Origin: Cupriavidus consociatus
Lineage (GTDB): Bacteria; Pseudomonadota; Gammaproteobacteria; Burkholderiales; Burkholderiaceae
Direction: 5' to 3'
Length of the DNA stretch: 64,000 bases
Assembly: GCF_017814975.1 (NCBI RefSeq)
Contig: NZ_JAGIQA010000028.1
Location: 44,082-108,081, forward strand
Shown here one piece after another: positions 17,575-26,953 of the stretch; position 1 is the stretch's first letter, and each line of letters starts with the position of its first letter. A program made the translations under genes and the position numbers. The notes beneath the pieces were generated by a model. It was not told the origin of the DNA, ran no database searches, and saw only the letters and a program-made list of their open reading frames with translations.

Positions 17575-19236
17575 TCAGGCAGCGGCCAGCGTGGCAGCCA
17601 GGTAGGCGTGGATCTGTGCCACGACCGCGGCCCCCTCGCCCACCGCGGTGGCCACGCGTTTGGTCGATCCTGACCTGACATCACCGATGGCAAAAAGGCC
17701 GGGCACGCACGTCTGCAGCGAGCTGGTTGGCACGCCGGCATGTCTGCCTGTCTGCACGAAGCCCTTTTCATCGACACCAACCTCACAGCTACCTAACCAA
17801 GAGGTATTCGGCTCGGCGCCGGTAAACAGAAAGACATGCTGAACCCACATCATCTCCTTCTGGCCGGTATCGCGGCGGAGCAAGACAGCACCGCTAAGCC
17901 TGCCGTCGCCGGTCAGGTCCACCACGTCTGTCTGCGCATGCACCGTAATGTTGGGCTGCGCGGCAATCCGGTCGATCAGGTAGCGGGACATGCTTTGCTC
18001 GAGACCCAGTCCGCGAATCACGATATGCACATGCGCGGCATGGGTTCCAAGGAATACCGCTGCCTGGCCCGCGGAGTTCCCGCCGCCGACCAGCACCACC
18101 TCTTGCTTCGCGCACAGCTTGCCCTCCACCGGGGAAGCCCAATAGTAGATGCCCCGGCCCTCGAACGACATCAGATTCGGAATAGGCGGGCGACGGTACG
18201 CAGCGCCGCTCGCGATAATTACCGTGCGCGACTGTATCGTGTCACCTGCTTTGGTCCTCAGCCGATGCAGCGGACCGCACTCAAGCTGTGCCACTTCGAT
18301 GGGACTGACGATATGCGCGCCGAACTTCTGCACTTGCGCATAGGCGTTTGCCGTCAACGCCTGGCCGGATATGCCCGCGGGGAATCCAAGGTAATTCTCT
18401 ATGCGGGTACTGGCGGCAGCCTGCCCGCCGGGCGCCAGCGCATCTAGCACGATCACACCCAGTCCTTCCGATGCGGCATAGACTGCGGCGGCCAGGCCGG
18501 CCGGGCCCGCCCCGATGATGGCGACGTCATAGATCCGGGTGCCGTCCAGTTCGGGAAGCAATCCAAGGCAGGACAGAATCTGCATGGTATCTGGACGCCG
18601 CAGGATCGTTCCGTTGGGACAGATGACCAGAGGCAAATCCGCTTGGCAAGCATCAAACTTCTGAAGCACGCTCGCCGCATCCGCCTCACCGTTCAGGTCG
18701 AGAACCGAATAGGGATAGTGCTTGCGGCGCAGAAGTGCCTGGAGCTCAAGCATCGCAGGCTCCCCGTTCTGGCCGATCAGCGTCGGGCCGAGCCCGCGCT
18801 GGATCAGTGCGGCACGGCGCAGCATCATGGCCTGCATGATAAGTTCGCCCAGCGCGGCTTCCGCAACCATCAACGCCCGCAGGCATGCCGGGCGCACCAC
18901 AATCGCCCGGACATCCTCCATGGCGAGGCCGTCGATGAGCTCGGGCGTGCCGGCAAGTTGCCCGATTTCGGCCAGGAAATTCCCCGGACCATGCTGGACG
19001 ACAACCGCACTGTCGCCAACACCATCGCGCTGCACGATACGGATGCGCCCTTCCAACACCAGGATCATGCCGTTGGCCGGGTCGCCGGTGCGCACTACGT
19101 ATTCGCCGGCGCGCCACGTCCTTTCGCTGCCGTAACGGGCGATTGTTTCGATCTCGCCCGCCGCCAGCGTTGGATACTTCTTCAGTTCGTCGCCAGACGC
19201 GGTGGCGACAGCGTGTTCGTTGGCGATGGAGCCCAT
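17575..19236 (-). CDS. cNMP-binding/thioredoxin-fold/thioredoxin-reductase-like fusion
   Basis: A 553-residue fusion. Residues about 16-140 form a cyclic-nucleotide-binding (Crp-like) domain (AGEYVVRTGDPANGMILVLEG). Residues about 155-225 look like a thioredoxin-fold segment (YSVLDLNGEADAASVLQKF). Residues 235-545 are a thioredoxin-reductase-like flavoprotein with FAD motif IIGAGPAGLAAAVYAA, NADPH motif VVLVGGGNSAGQAAVFL and GLFAIGDVR. The CxxC disulphide of true thioredoxin reductases is replaced (YYWASPVE), so it probably reduces something other than thioredoxin. Start ATG 19236 fits the domain boundaries. It is divergent from the LysR gene at 19382, which may regulate it. Confidence 0.88.
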   Translation of the reverse strand: MGSIANEHAVATASGDELKKYPTLAAGEIETIARYGSERTWRAGEYVVRTGDPANGMILVLEGRIRIVQRDGVGDSAVVVQHGPGNFLAEIGQLAGTPELIDGLAMEDVRAIVVRPACLRALMVAEAALGELIMQAMMLRRAALIQRGLGPTLIGQNGEPAMLELQALLRRKHYPYSVLDLNGEADAASVLQKFDACQADLPLVICPNGTILRRPDTMQILSCLGLLPELDGTRIYDVAIIGAGPAGLAAAVYAASEGLGVIVLDALAPGGQAAASTRIENYLGFPAGISGQALTANAYAQVQKFGAHIVSPIEVAQLECGPLHRLRTKAGDTIQSRTVIIASGAAYRRPPIPNLMSFEGRGIYYWASPVEGKLCAKQEVVLVGGGNSAGQAAVFLGTHAAHVHIVIRGLGLEQSMSRYLIDRIAAQPNITVHAQTDVVDLTGDGRLSGAVLLRRDTGQKEMMWVQHVFLFTGAEPNTSWLGSCEVGVDEKGFVQTGRHAGVPTSSLQTCVPGLFAIGDVRSGSTKRVATAVGEGAAVVAQIHAYLAATLAAA

Positions 19237-19300
19237 GGCTGCAAATCCTGCGTTGGTATATGCATCCAGCCTAGCAGTCGAGCCGCTGGAATTCAGTCAT

Positions 19301-19316
19301 GCATAGCGAGGTATGC
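19301..19316. promoter_or_regulatory. Dyad in LysR/TrxR-like divergent promoter
   Basis: The 145-bp divergent region between the TrxR-like gene and LysR copy 2 contains the dyad gcata-N6-tatgc, a reasonable LysR-type half-site arrangement. The assignment rests only on symmetry and position. Confidence 0.35.
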
Positions 19317-19381
19317 GTAATACCTATGTATATCGGCATAGTGTTGAAGGAAGCTTCGAAAATAACCTTGGGACAGCAAAC

Positions 19382-20437
19382 ATGGATCAACCGGACGTAA
19401 CAGGCACATCGGAAGTGTCGGCCGAACGCGGTTTTCGCCCTAACCGACCAATGCGCGCTGACGCCCTGTCCACGAGCTTTGCCGCGAGCTACGCGGGAAT
19501 CATGGCGTTTATGGCAGTGGCGAGCGAGGGCAGCTTCGTCAAGGCTGGCGAGCGGCTCGGCATCGGCCGCTCGGCGGTGAGCCGCAACGTCCGGAAGCTC
19601 GAAACGCAGTTGAGTACCCGGTTGTTTCTTCGCACAACGCGCACGACGCAACTGACACGAGAAGGCCAGCGTTTCCTCGACAACTGCCATCAAGGCGTAG
19701 CGCACATCGTGGAAGCCATCAACGACATGCTGGAGCTTCGTCAGGGCCCGCCACGTGGGCTGGTGCGCATCAGCGCGACGGTCGGCTTTGGCCGGAAGGT
19801 CGTTGCGCCACTGCTGGAACAGTTCATGAAGGCTTATCCCGACATCGCGATCGAACTCTTGCTCGACGACCGCCCGACCGATTTCGCCTCCGACCAGATC
19901 GACGTCGCCTTCCGCAACGGGCGGATCGAGGACTCCAGCATCATTGCGAAGCAACTGATTCCCATGCAAATGGCGCTCTGCGCCGCGCCCTCCTATGTGG
20001 CCGCGTACGGCCTCCCGTGTACGCTGGAGGAACTGGGCCAGCATGAATGCATCAACTTCCGCTTTGCAAGCGGCCGGGTGTTCGAATGGGAGTTCAAGAT
20101 CGACGGTCACATGCGGAAATACCTGCCGCGGTCTCGGCTGACGTTCAACGATTCCGATCTTGTGCTGAAGGCAGTGCTGCAAGGCCGGGGCATTGCGCAG
20201 CTCGCCGGGTACCAGATTTGCGACCATATCGCCGCCAATAATCTTGTCGTAGCGCTTGCAAGATATGCTCCTGACGATCGCGGACATTACATCTGCTACC
20301 TAAGCCGGCAGCACTTGCCGACTCGCATTCGCGTCTTTATCGACTTTATGACCCAGCATATCCGCGCGCTCGATCTTCAATGCCTGAGCGATTTCCGCAT
20401 GGATGCGCCGGCTTCGACACTGCAGTTGGCTGCTTGA
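19382..20437 (+). CDS. LysR-family transcriptional regulator (copy 2)
   Basis: A LysR regulator of 351 residues, clearly paralogous to the gene at 15-1052. They share the helix-turn-helix (FMAVASEGSFVKAGERLGIG, RSAVSRNVRKLETQ) and most of the effector domain (DLVLKAVLQGRGIAQLAGYQI). The ATG at 19382 is chosen over upstream in-frame starts because the homologous copy begins near there. It is divergent from the cNMP/TrxR-like gene and convergent with the second giant sensor gene. As with copy 1, a giant sensor is the next large gene, supporting a conserved pairing. The effector is unknown. Confidence 0.9.
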   Translation: MDQPDVTGTSEVSAERGFRPNRPMRADALSTSFAASYAGIMAFMAVASEGSFVKAGERLGIGRSAVSRNVRKLETQLSTRLFLRTTRTTQLTREGQRFLDNCHQGVAHIVEAINDMLELRQGPPRGLVRISATVGFGRKVVAPLLEQFMKAYPDIAIELLLDDRPTDFASDQIDVAFRNGRIEDSSIIAKQLIPMQMALCAAPSYVAAYGLPCTLEELGQHECINFRFASGRVFEWEFKIDGHMRKYLPRSRLTFNDSDLVLKAVLQGRGIAQLAGYQICDHIAANNLVVALARYAPDDRGHYICYLSRQHLPTRIRVFIDFMTQHIRALDLQCLSDFRMDAPASTLQLAA

Positions 20438-21097
20438 GCCCGGTACATTGAGGCCTGCCGTCCATGCTGCGGCATGGGTGCATTGGTGCGAATGAGGAAA
20501 CGCCGAGAGGTCGGGTACGAATCTACTGCTGCATGGCCGCCGCGCCTAACCTGTTATTCATCGGCGCCTGGCCCGAACCAGTGGAGAGCACTATGTACCG
20601 CTACGGACTTGTCATTCCGCTTGTCGGTTGGATTTCGGTGGCAACACTCAATATCGGGCTTGCGCTCGCCATTTGCAGCAGCGGCGTGATCTGAAGAGTC
20701 TCCTCGGGGGAGATGGTCTTCCACTCGGGCTCGGAAAATCGAACGTTGGCAACAGACTTCACGGCCAGCGCTATGGCGAAGCCCGCGAGGGTGCTCTGCA
20801 ATTTCCAGGGCAACCGCGTTAACGCTGAGCGCATTCGCTTTGCGCGAGCATGACGCCTTCTCGACGCGTATGACTTCAATGCGTGGTGGCGGCACGATAT
20901 CCACGTCGAGCGACGAGCGACGCGCGATGAGGCCGGATACAGAACTGCTGCCACGTTGTGTGGCCAGGTGTGGGGCTTGTCCGCCGGAGGACATCGACGG
21001 GGTGGAATGCAATCCAGTTCAGCTCCGCACTGCGCGGTCTTGCTGAACTGGCACGCGAGTCGGGTGGCAGCCACAAGAAAGGTCCTCGCGCCACGTA
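20438..21097. other. 660-bp gap between convergent genes
   Basis: Apart from one possible small membrane peptide gene (20593-20694), I see no supported coding sequence. Several short frames on both strands lack family motifs. The region separates LysR copy 2 from the convergent giant sensor copy 2; no strong terminator hairpin was noticed. Confidence 0.4.
20593..20694 (+). CDS. Possible small single-pass membrane peptide
   Basis: A 33-residue frame starting at ATG 20593 has a well-spaced ribosome binding site (ggagag, 5-10 nt upstream). It encodes a strongly hydrophobic stretch (LVIPLVGWISVATLNIGLAL) that could span the membrane once. I do not recognise a family. It could be a genuine small protein or chance. 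Confidence 0.3.
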   Translation: MYRYGLVIPLVGWISVATLNIGLALAICSSGVI

Positions 21098-24000
21098 TCA
21101 CGCTGAATCAGCTGAAGGGGCGGGCAGCGTGAATTGAAAGATCGCACCGCGGGGCACGTTCGCGCTCGCCCACAAGCGGCCCTCGTGTGCCTCGATGATC
21201 GAACGGCAGATTGACAGCCCCAACCCCAAGCCGGTGGACTTGGTGGTGTGGAAGGGGGAAAAAATGCTCTCAGCGTTGTGCGGGTCAAAGCCTGGCCCCG
21301 AATCGCTCACGGCCACGAGCACGCATCCAGCGTCGTCTTTCTCCGTACTGATCAGCAATTCTCGCACACCGTCGCTGACTCCGCTCATAGCCTCCATCGC
21401 GTTGATGAACAAGTTGAGGAGGACTTGTTGCAATTGAACCCGATCTCCTTGAATGAGCGGTAATCTGTCCGCCAAATGCGTCTGCACCGAAGTGCCGTGC
21501 TTCCGTGCTTCACCACGGGTGAGCTCAATCACTTCGCGGATGGCCTTGTTGATGTCCAACGGTTCCTTCCGTGGAGGCGCCTTCTTGACCAGTTCACGGA
21601 TGCGGCCGATGACGTCTCCCGCCCGATTGGCATCCTTGATGATACGGCCAAGCACCTGCCCGACCTCGTCGACGTTAGGAGGCTGGGCGCTCAGCCACAG
21701 CAGCGCAGCCTGCGCATTGGTCACCGTCGCGGCGATCGGCTGTTTGACTTCGTGAGCGATCGAGGCCGTAAGCTGCCCCATGGTTGCGACGCGGTTTGCG
21801 TGTGCCAATTCCGTCTGTACCTCGCGATAGCGTCGCTCGCTCTCACGGACGTTTTCCTCCGCCTGCCTGCGCTCGGTCAGATCGAGCACGAAAGCGACAC
21901 CCTCCTTCCGGCTTGCTTCGAACGTGGCCGCACCGACCAAGACGGGCACGCGGCTGCCGTCCTTCTTGACGAACTCTTTCTCGAAGGGCTGCGCGCGCCC
22001 CGTCTCCCAGAGCGCTCGTAGCGCTCGTTCGTCGCCCTCGCGCCATTCCGGCGGTGTCAGATCCCTCCAGCGTATGCAACCTGCACCCAGATCGTCGCGC
22101 ACGTATCCCACCATGCGAAGAAATGCGTCATTGGCCTCGAGAATGTCACCCTCGACATTCCAGACGACGATCCCGATGATGTTGGCGTCGACGAGGCGCC
22201 GGATCTTCGCTTCGCGTTCCTCGAGTTTCCGGTACAGATGGGCATTTTCCAGCGCGATTGCGGCCTGCGAGGCCACCAGCCGCAGTACGGCAATACGGGC
22301 GGGGGTGAACACGCGGGTAGTAAGATTGTTTTCGAGGTAGAGCGCGCCAGTGAGCTTCGCCTGATTCATCAACGGCAAGCAGAGAATGGAACGAGCATGA
22401 TGCTTACCAATATAAAAATCTGCAGCAAACGAGGGATCGGTCGCGGCATCGTCGAGGATGACGCTCTCCCGGGTCCGCAGGACGTAATAGAGGATGGACT
22501 CCGGCAGCACCGCCGCAGTCACGGGCTCGTCGTCCAAATGCACAACGATAGTCTCGCCCTCCGTCGTCGCTTCCGCCGCTACCCGTTGTTCGCCGCCGTC
22601 CGCAAGAATCAACAAACCTCGTTCGGCGCCGGCCTGTTCAATCGCCGTACGCATGACCATCTCGATCAGCTTTTCCAGGACGATGTCACCCGAGACCGTC
22701 TGCGACACCTTGATCACGGTTGTGAGATCGAGATGTTCGACCGGCGTTGCGATCGTGCCGGTTAAGCGGGGCGCAGACTCTTCCGTTCGAAGGTGTGAAT
22801 ACATCTGCTCGAGTTGCCGCACCTTTCCGTCGGCTCGCCAACGTAGGTAGCAATAGCGAGCGTTGTGCAAATAAGTCTCGGCGATGACCTCGAATTCGCG
22901 CGCCGCGTAGAATCGCGCGGCGAGTTCGTTGGCAAGCGCCTCGATCTGCACAAAGCCGTTTACGCATGCCGTGCGGATGGCTTGTTCGTAAAGGCGCATC
23001 GCATCAAGCTCGCGGCCTTCGATCCGGGCAATCTCCGCACCCACCAACGCGGCGCGGTTTTCGAAATTCTCCGGGCAATTCTCCGCCCAGATCTTCAGTT
23101 GCCGGTGATGCGTAGCCAAGGCATCCAGATGCTGCTGTCGCTCGTGGGGTGGCGCAGAGTCGCAGCAGGCGGCGTGGGACAGCGCGCCGTAGAAGTGGTA
23201 TTCGGCTTCCTCGAAGAACGAGGCTGTGCTCCAGAGCAGCCCGTGCGCCTTCGCTGCGGCGTCAATTGCCGTCGCATAGTCGCCGGCGATATAGCGCGCC
23301 TGCAGTTTCCGAGTCCAGTACCAACACGCTGCGAGCGCCAAGTCCGGATTTTCTGTGAAACGGCGCTCGATCCGCAGTTCATCAAACTGGCTGTCGTCAA
23401 GGCAACCAAATTTGAGGGTGAGCCCCCGGAGCGTCCGGATCAGCTCAAGCTGGGCTGTGATAATGTCAATGGCAAGGCCGAACCGGGCCTTCTCCGTAAA
23501 CGCGAGGCCGTGTTCGGCTTCGCTTTGCGCCTCGTACAGCGGCTCACCAGCGAAGAGTTGGACCGATACGCGATTGGTGCACGCGAAGGCTCCGTACATG
23601 AGGTCTCCGATCCGGTTCGCCGCTTCGAAAGCGCGGCGCTGCGGATCCCGGCAAGCCCCCACGTGCTTCATCCAAGGCACGACAAAGAGCGCGAAGCAAA
23701 CCAGGGTTCTCGCCTCGAGGCGCTTTAGACCACGCTGTTCAACGAGATCGTAGCCTAGTTGGCCGAAGCGGAATCCGGCCTTGTAGTCGCCGAAATGCGG
23801 TCCGGCGATTCGGATGAGAATGACATAGGCGAAACAGGAAGCATCGCAGTTGCCGCGCTCGAGGCTCAGACTCACCGCCTTGCAAATCGTCAGGGAAGCC
23901 AGATTCTCATCGGTATACAGGGCCGGCGTCCAAAGCTTCATCAGAACGTCGACGGTTGCCAGGGACGCCGGGTCCTCCATCAGCGGAAAATCGATAATAG

Positions 24001-26440
24001 CTTCGATTGCCCGCTCCCCAAGCGCTGACCAAATGCGCTCGTATTCGCGTCGCACTTCTTCGGCTTTCGGATGGGGTGACCACTCGATACCGAAATGCCG
24101 GAGGCAACTGAGGCCGACGACAATGGCGCGGCTGCTCTGATCGAGAACCAGGCAAACATCCATGTGCAAGCACGCGACAATTGCTTGTTCGACCGTTGTC
24201 GTGGCATGCCTGGACAATGCCGCCAAGCGCTCGTCCGCGACCGATAGCTGGCCGGTCAGAAATTCGCATTCGGCGCGGTTCAGCTCCAGCGCGAAGACTA
24301 TTTCGTGCTGGCGGTCCCAGCTATCCTCCGCCAATAGCGCCACGCCGATATTGAGATAGTTAAGCGCCGAGGCGTACGCGGTGGACCCCTTGGCACGCTT
24401 TCCCGCAATCAGGTTAAGCTCGGCGAGTTGGTCCCGTTCCACTTGCTGCGTGATCAGCGCAGCGCTGCGGTTGAGCTGATTGACGATCTCGAAGATCGCC
24501 TCCTCCCGCTTCTCGGCGGGCGTTCGCGCGACGAGCAGCCGACCGATCCGGAGATGAATCTCCGCGCGCATGGCATGCGGGACCAGCGAGTAGGCGGCTT
24601 CGTGGACGCGGTCATGAATAAACTTGTAAGCGCCCTCCAGGCGCTCGACCAGTCCCTGACGGACGGCCTCCCAAAGCACCGTATGGACCTGCTTCTCCCC
24701 AATCGCGAGAACAGTCGACAATATCTTAATCTCGGCGATATTTCCCAGGCAAGCGAACTGCTGCAACGCCAGTTGTGTTTCGACTGGCAATCGGCTTAGT
24801 TTGCCAACCATCAGATCCACGACATTATCGGTGTAACCCTTGGCGTAAATGCGATCGAGATCCCAGGCCCAGCACATCGCGTCATGATCGAAGTGGAACA
24901 AGCCCTCTTCGGCGAGCGAGTTGAGAAACTGAATCACGAAGAACGGATTGCCGGCGGTCTTCTCATACACCAGCTGCGCCAGCGGCGCGACGTGCGTCGG
25001 TTGGCAACAAACCGAATCCGCAGTCAACTGCACGACGTGTTCACGGGCAAGCCGTGCAAGCGCGATCTCCTCTACCTTCCCGCCAGCGTTCTTGATGTCC
25101 TGCAGCTTGCGCACCAACGGATGCGTGGCATCGACTTCATTATCCCGATAGGCGCCGATCACCATCAGGTGCTGCAGGTCCGACCGTGTCAGCAGATCTT
25201 CCAGCAAGTCGAGCGTCGCCGCGTCTAGCCATTGAAGGTCATCGAGGAAGAGAGCCAGCGGATGTTCCGGCCGGGCGAAAACACCAATGAATCGGCGAAT
25301 CACGAGCTGAAACCGGCTTTGCGCCTGCTGCGGCTCAAGCTCCGGCACCGGCGGCTGGTCACCCGTGATGAGCTTCAGTTCGGGGATGAGGTCGGTCATG
25401 AGCCGCGCATTCGGCTCCAAGGCCTCCAGCAAGGCGCCGCGCCAGCTCGCCAGTTCGATGTCCCGCTTGCCAAGCAGCGGCCGCACCAGGCTCTGGAAAG
25501 CTTGCACCAGGGTCGAATAGGGAATGTCGCGCTTGTACTGGTCGAACTTGCCGGATGCAAAGAGCCCTCGCGGCGGCACCAGCATCTTATGCAACTCATT
25601 TACGACAGAGGTTTTCCCGATGCCGGAATACCCCGAAACCAGCACAAGTTCCGGTGCGCCGCTTGTGACCACTCGGTCGAAAGCTGTGAGCAACGTATCC
25701 ACCTCGCGCTCCCGGCCGTACAGCTTCTCGGGGATCACCAGCCGGTCGGGCATGTCGCGGTCAGCCAGCGGGAACTCATCGATCTGGCGATCGCGCTCCC
25801 AGCCCGCGAGGCAGCGTCGCAGATCCTGCTCAGCGCCAGCCGCGGTCTGGTAGCGCTCGTCGGCCGTCTTGGCGAGCAGTTTCATGACGATGTGGGAGAG
25901 TGGAGCCGGTACCAGCGTCAAGCGCTCGCTGGGCGGCATCGGCTTTCGGGCGATATGGCAGTGAACCCATTCCATCGGGTCAGCCGCCAAAAAGGGCAGC
26001 GCGCCAGTGAGCATCTGGTAGAGCACGACGCCGAGCGAATACAGGTCGGTGCGCGAATCGATGGAGCGATTCATCCGCCCAGTCTGTTCGGGCGCCATGT
26101 AGGCGAGCGTGCCGGCAATGGTTTCCGGCGGCTCGGGCGGCTGGTGCTCGCGCGGCAGCCGCGAGGCGATGCCGAAGCCGGTGAGCCGCACCCGCCCGTC
26201 GGTGCAGTTCACGAAAATATGGGCGGGCTTGAGGTCCTTATGGATGAGGCCGCGCTGATGAAGTTGGCCCAACGCAGCCGCGACGCCGGCGGCGACGCGC
26301 AAGACATGTCCCGTCTCCATGGGCGCGCCGAGCTGCGAGTCCAGCGGCTCGCCGCCCGGATCTTCGAGCACCAGAAAGGGCCGGCCGTCTTCGCGCAAAA
26401 GCTCCAGCGGGCGCACCGCCCAGGGCGCTATCGAGCTCAT
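21098..26440 (-). CDS. Giant kinase-like/AAA ATPase/GAF/PAS/histidine kinase sensor (copy 2)
   Basis: This open frame of 1,780 residues is a paralogue of the protein at 1376-6922 and has the same order. It has a kinase-like domain (HKDLKPAHIFVN, with TGFG instead of DFG), an AAA ATPase with GYSGIGKTS, a TPR-like helical region, GAF, PAS, HisKA (SIAHEVKQPIAATVTNA) and HATPase (DSGPGFDPHNAESIFSPF, GLGLGLSICRSII). Its first residues are missing compared with copy 1. They are found just upstream in another frame (26423-26612), so either a 1-nt frameshift splits the gene or translation restarts at ATG 26440 (gaagg upstream). Most domains are intact in this frame. No response regulator is adjacent; it is convergent with LysR copy 2. 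Confidence 0.88.
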   Translation of the reverse strand: MSSIAPWAVRPLELLREDGRPFLVLEDPGGEPLDSQLGAPMETGHVLRVAAGVAAALGQLHQRGLIHKDLKPAHIFVNCTDGRVRLTGFGIASRLPREHQPPEPPETIAGTLAYMAPEQTGRMNRSIDSRTDLYSLGVVLYQMLTGALPFLAADPMEWVHCHIARKPMPPSERLTLVPAPLSHIVMKLLAKTADERYQTAAGAEQDLRRCLAGWERDRQIDEFPLADRDMPDRLVIPEKLYGREREVDTLLTAFDRVVTSGAPELVLVSGYSGIGKTSVVNELHKMLVPPRGLFASGKFDQYKRDIPYSTLVQAFQSLVRPLLGKRDIELASWRGALLEALEPNARLMTDLIPELKLITGDQPPVPELEPQQAQSRFQLVIRRFIGVFARPEHPLALFLDDLQWLDAATLDLLEDLLTRSDLQHLMVIGAYRDNEVDATHPLVRKLQDIKNAGGKVEEIALARLAREHVVQLTADSVCCQPTHVAPLAQLVYEKTAGNPFFVIQFLNSLAEEGLFHFDHDAMCWAWDLDRIYAKGYTDNVVDLMVGKLSRLPVETQLALQQFACLGNIAEIKILSTVLAIGEKQVHTVLWEAVRQGLVERLEGAYKFIHDRVHEAAYSLVPHAMRAEIHLRIGRLLVARTPAEKREEAIFEIVNQLNRSAALITQQVERDQLAELNLIAGKRAKGSTAYASALNYLNIGVALLAEDSWDRQHEIVFALELNRAECEFLTGQLSVADERLAALSRHATTTVEQAIVACLHMDVCLVLDQSSRAIVVGLSCLRHFGIEWSPHPKAEEVRREYERIWSALGERAIEAIIDFPLMEDPASLATVDVLMKLWTPALYTDENLASLTICKAVSLSLERGNCDASCFAYVILIRIAGPHFGDYKAGFRFGQLGYDLVEQRGLKRLEARTLVCFALFVVPWMKHVGACRDPQRRAFEAANRIGDLMYGAFACTNRVSVQLFAGEPLYEAQSEAEHGLAFTEKARFGLAIDIITAQLELIRTLRGLTLKFGCLDDSQFDELRIERRFTENPDLALAACWYWTRKLQARYIAGDYATAIDAAAKAHGLLWSTASFFEEAEYHFYGALSHAACCDSAPPHERQQHLDALATHHRQLKIWAENCPENFENRAALVGAEIARIEGRELDAMRLYEQAIRTACVNGFVQIEALANELAARFYAAREFEVIAETYLHNARYCYLRWRADGKVRQLEQMYSHLRTEESAPRLTGTIATPVEHLDLTTVIKVSQTVSGDIVLEKLIEMVMRTAIEQAGAERGLLILADGGEQRVAAEATTEGETIVVHLDDEPVTAAVLPESILYYVLRTRESVILDDAATDPSFAADFYIGKHHARSILCLPLMNQAKLTGALYLENNLTTRVFTPARIAVLRLVASQAAIALENAHLYRKLEEREAKIRRLVDANIIGIVVWNVEGDILEANDAFLRMVGYVRDDLGAGCIRWRDLTPPEWREGDERALRALWETGRAQPFEKEFVKKDGSRVPVLVGAATFEASRKEGVAFVLDLTERRQAEENVRESERRYREVQTELAHANRVATMGQLTASIAHEVKQPIAATVTNAQAALLWLSAQPPNVDEVGQVLGRIIKDANRAGDVIGRIRELVKKAPPRKEPLDINKAIREVIELTRGEARKHGTSVQTHLADRLPLIQGDRVQLQQVLLNLFINAMEAMSGVSDGVRELLISTEKDDAGCVLVAVSDSGPGFDPHNAESIFSPFHTTKSTGLGLGLSICRSIIEAHEGRLWASANVPRGAIFQFTLPAPSADSA

Positions 26441-26612
26441 CCTTCAGTCCGAATTCGTGAGCGAGGCGATCGAGACTGGCGGACGACGGATAGTCAGCGG
26501 CTGGCCGCACAATCAGAACATTGTCACTGCCGCCATTGCCCAGGCGCCGACCTCGACAGAAGACGCGCTCGCCGTCCTCCCACAAGACTTGAAGGCTTTG
26601 GCTGTTACCCAT
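26423..26612 (-). pseudogene. Out-of-frame 5' end of giant sensor copy 2
   Basis: Starting from ATG 26612, this frame reads MGNSQSLQVLWEDGERVFCR and SLDRLAHEFGLKDELDS, matching the N-terminus of the other giant sensor (DDGERVFCRAV, TLDRLAHELDLKDELDG). At the ggg run at 26423-26425 (plus strand) the homology jumps to the frame of the long downstream open frame (APWAVRPLELL versus GAWAARPVEIL). One extra base in this run explains the break. It is either a real frameshift or a homopolymer sequencing error. Confidence 0.75.
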
Positions 26613-26953
26613 CGGCGCTAACTATGTGAAGGGTTTATCTTGCACTGTGCTGACTGCCGGCGCTGGGTTAAGAGGACGCAACATTCGGGCGCAAGAACCA
26701 GACGCGATTGCGCTCAGAAAGCGGTTAACAATGCGGCGTTTCCGCAGCATTAGCTTTTGAGCGTCTTCCTAGAATACACCTCGGTTACCACAGCGCCATC
26801 GGGATTGTGCTGGCCCGTCCGCAGTGAGGGGCCAGCCTAGCTTGACAGTCCTAGCGCGCCACCAAGGCCGAGCGATGACAACCAGATGAACAGGTTAGGC
26901 GATCCGCTGGACTTGCATTTATCTGACAGATCAATTACTGTGATATCAATCAA
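26613..26953. other. Divergent region between giant sensor copy 2 and marR
   Basis: This 341-bp region has no supported gene. It should contain the promoter of the giant sensor (leftward) and of marR (rightward). The MarR-type operator at 26920-26937 lies close to the marR start, consistent with autorepression. Confidence 0.5.
26920..26937. promoter_or_regulatory. MarR operator site 1 (marR promoter)
   Basis: The sequence TATCTGACAGATCAATTA, 17 bp before the marR ATG, matches the palindrome TATCTGACTAGTCAGATA found with one mismatch before the outer-membrane factor gene. It recurs before the MFS pump gene. Its position implies negative autoregulation. Confidence 0.65.

Noticed and set aside
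20601..21101. Minus-strand frame of 166 codons in the 660-bp gap
   Set aside because: Composition is irregular, there is no recognisable domain and it overlaps the end of the giant sensor gene; treated as chance.
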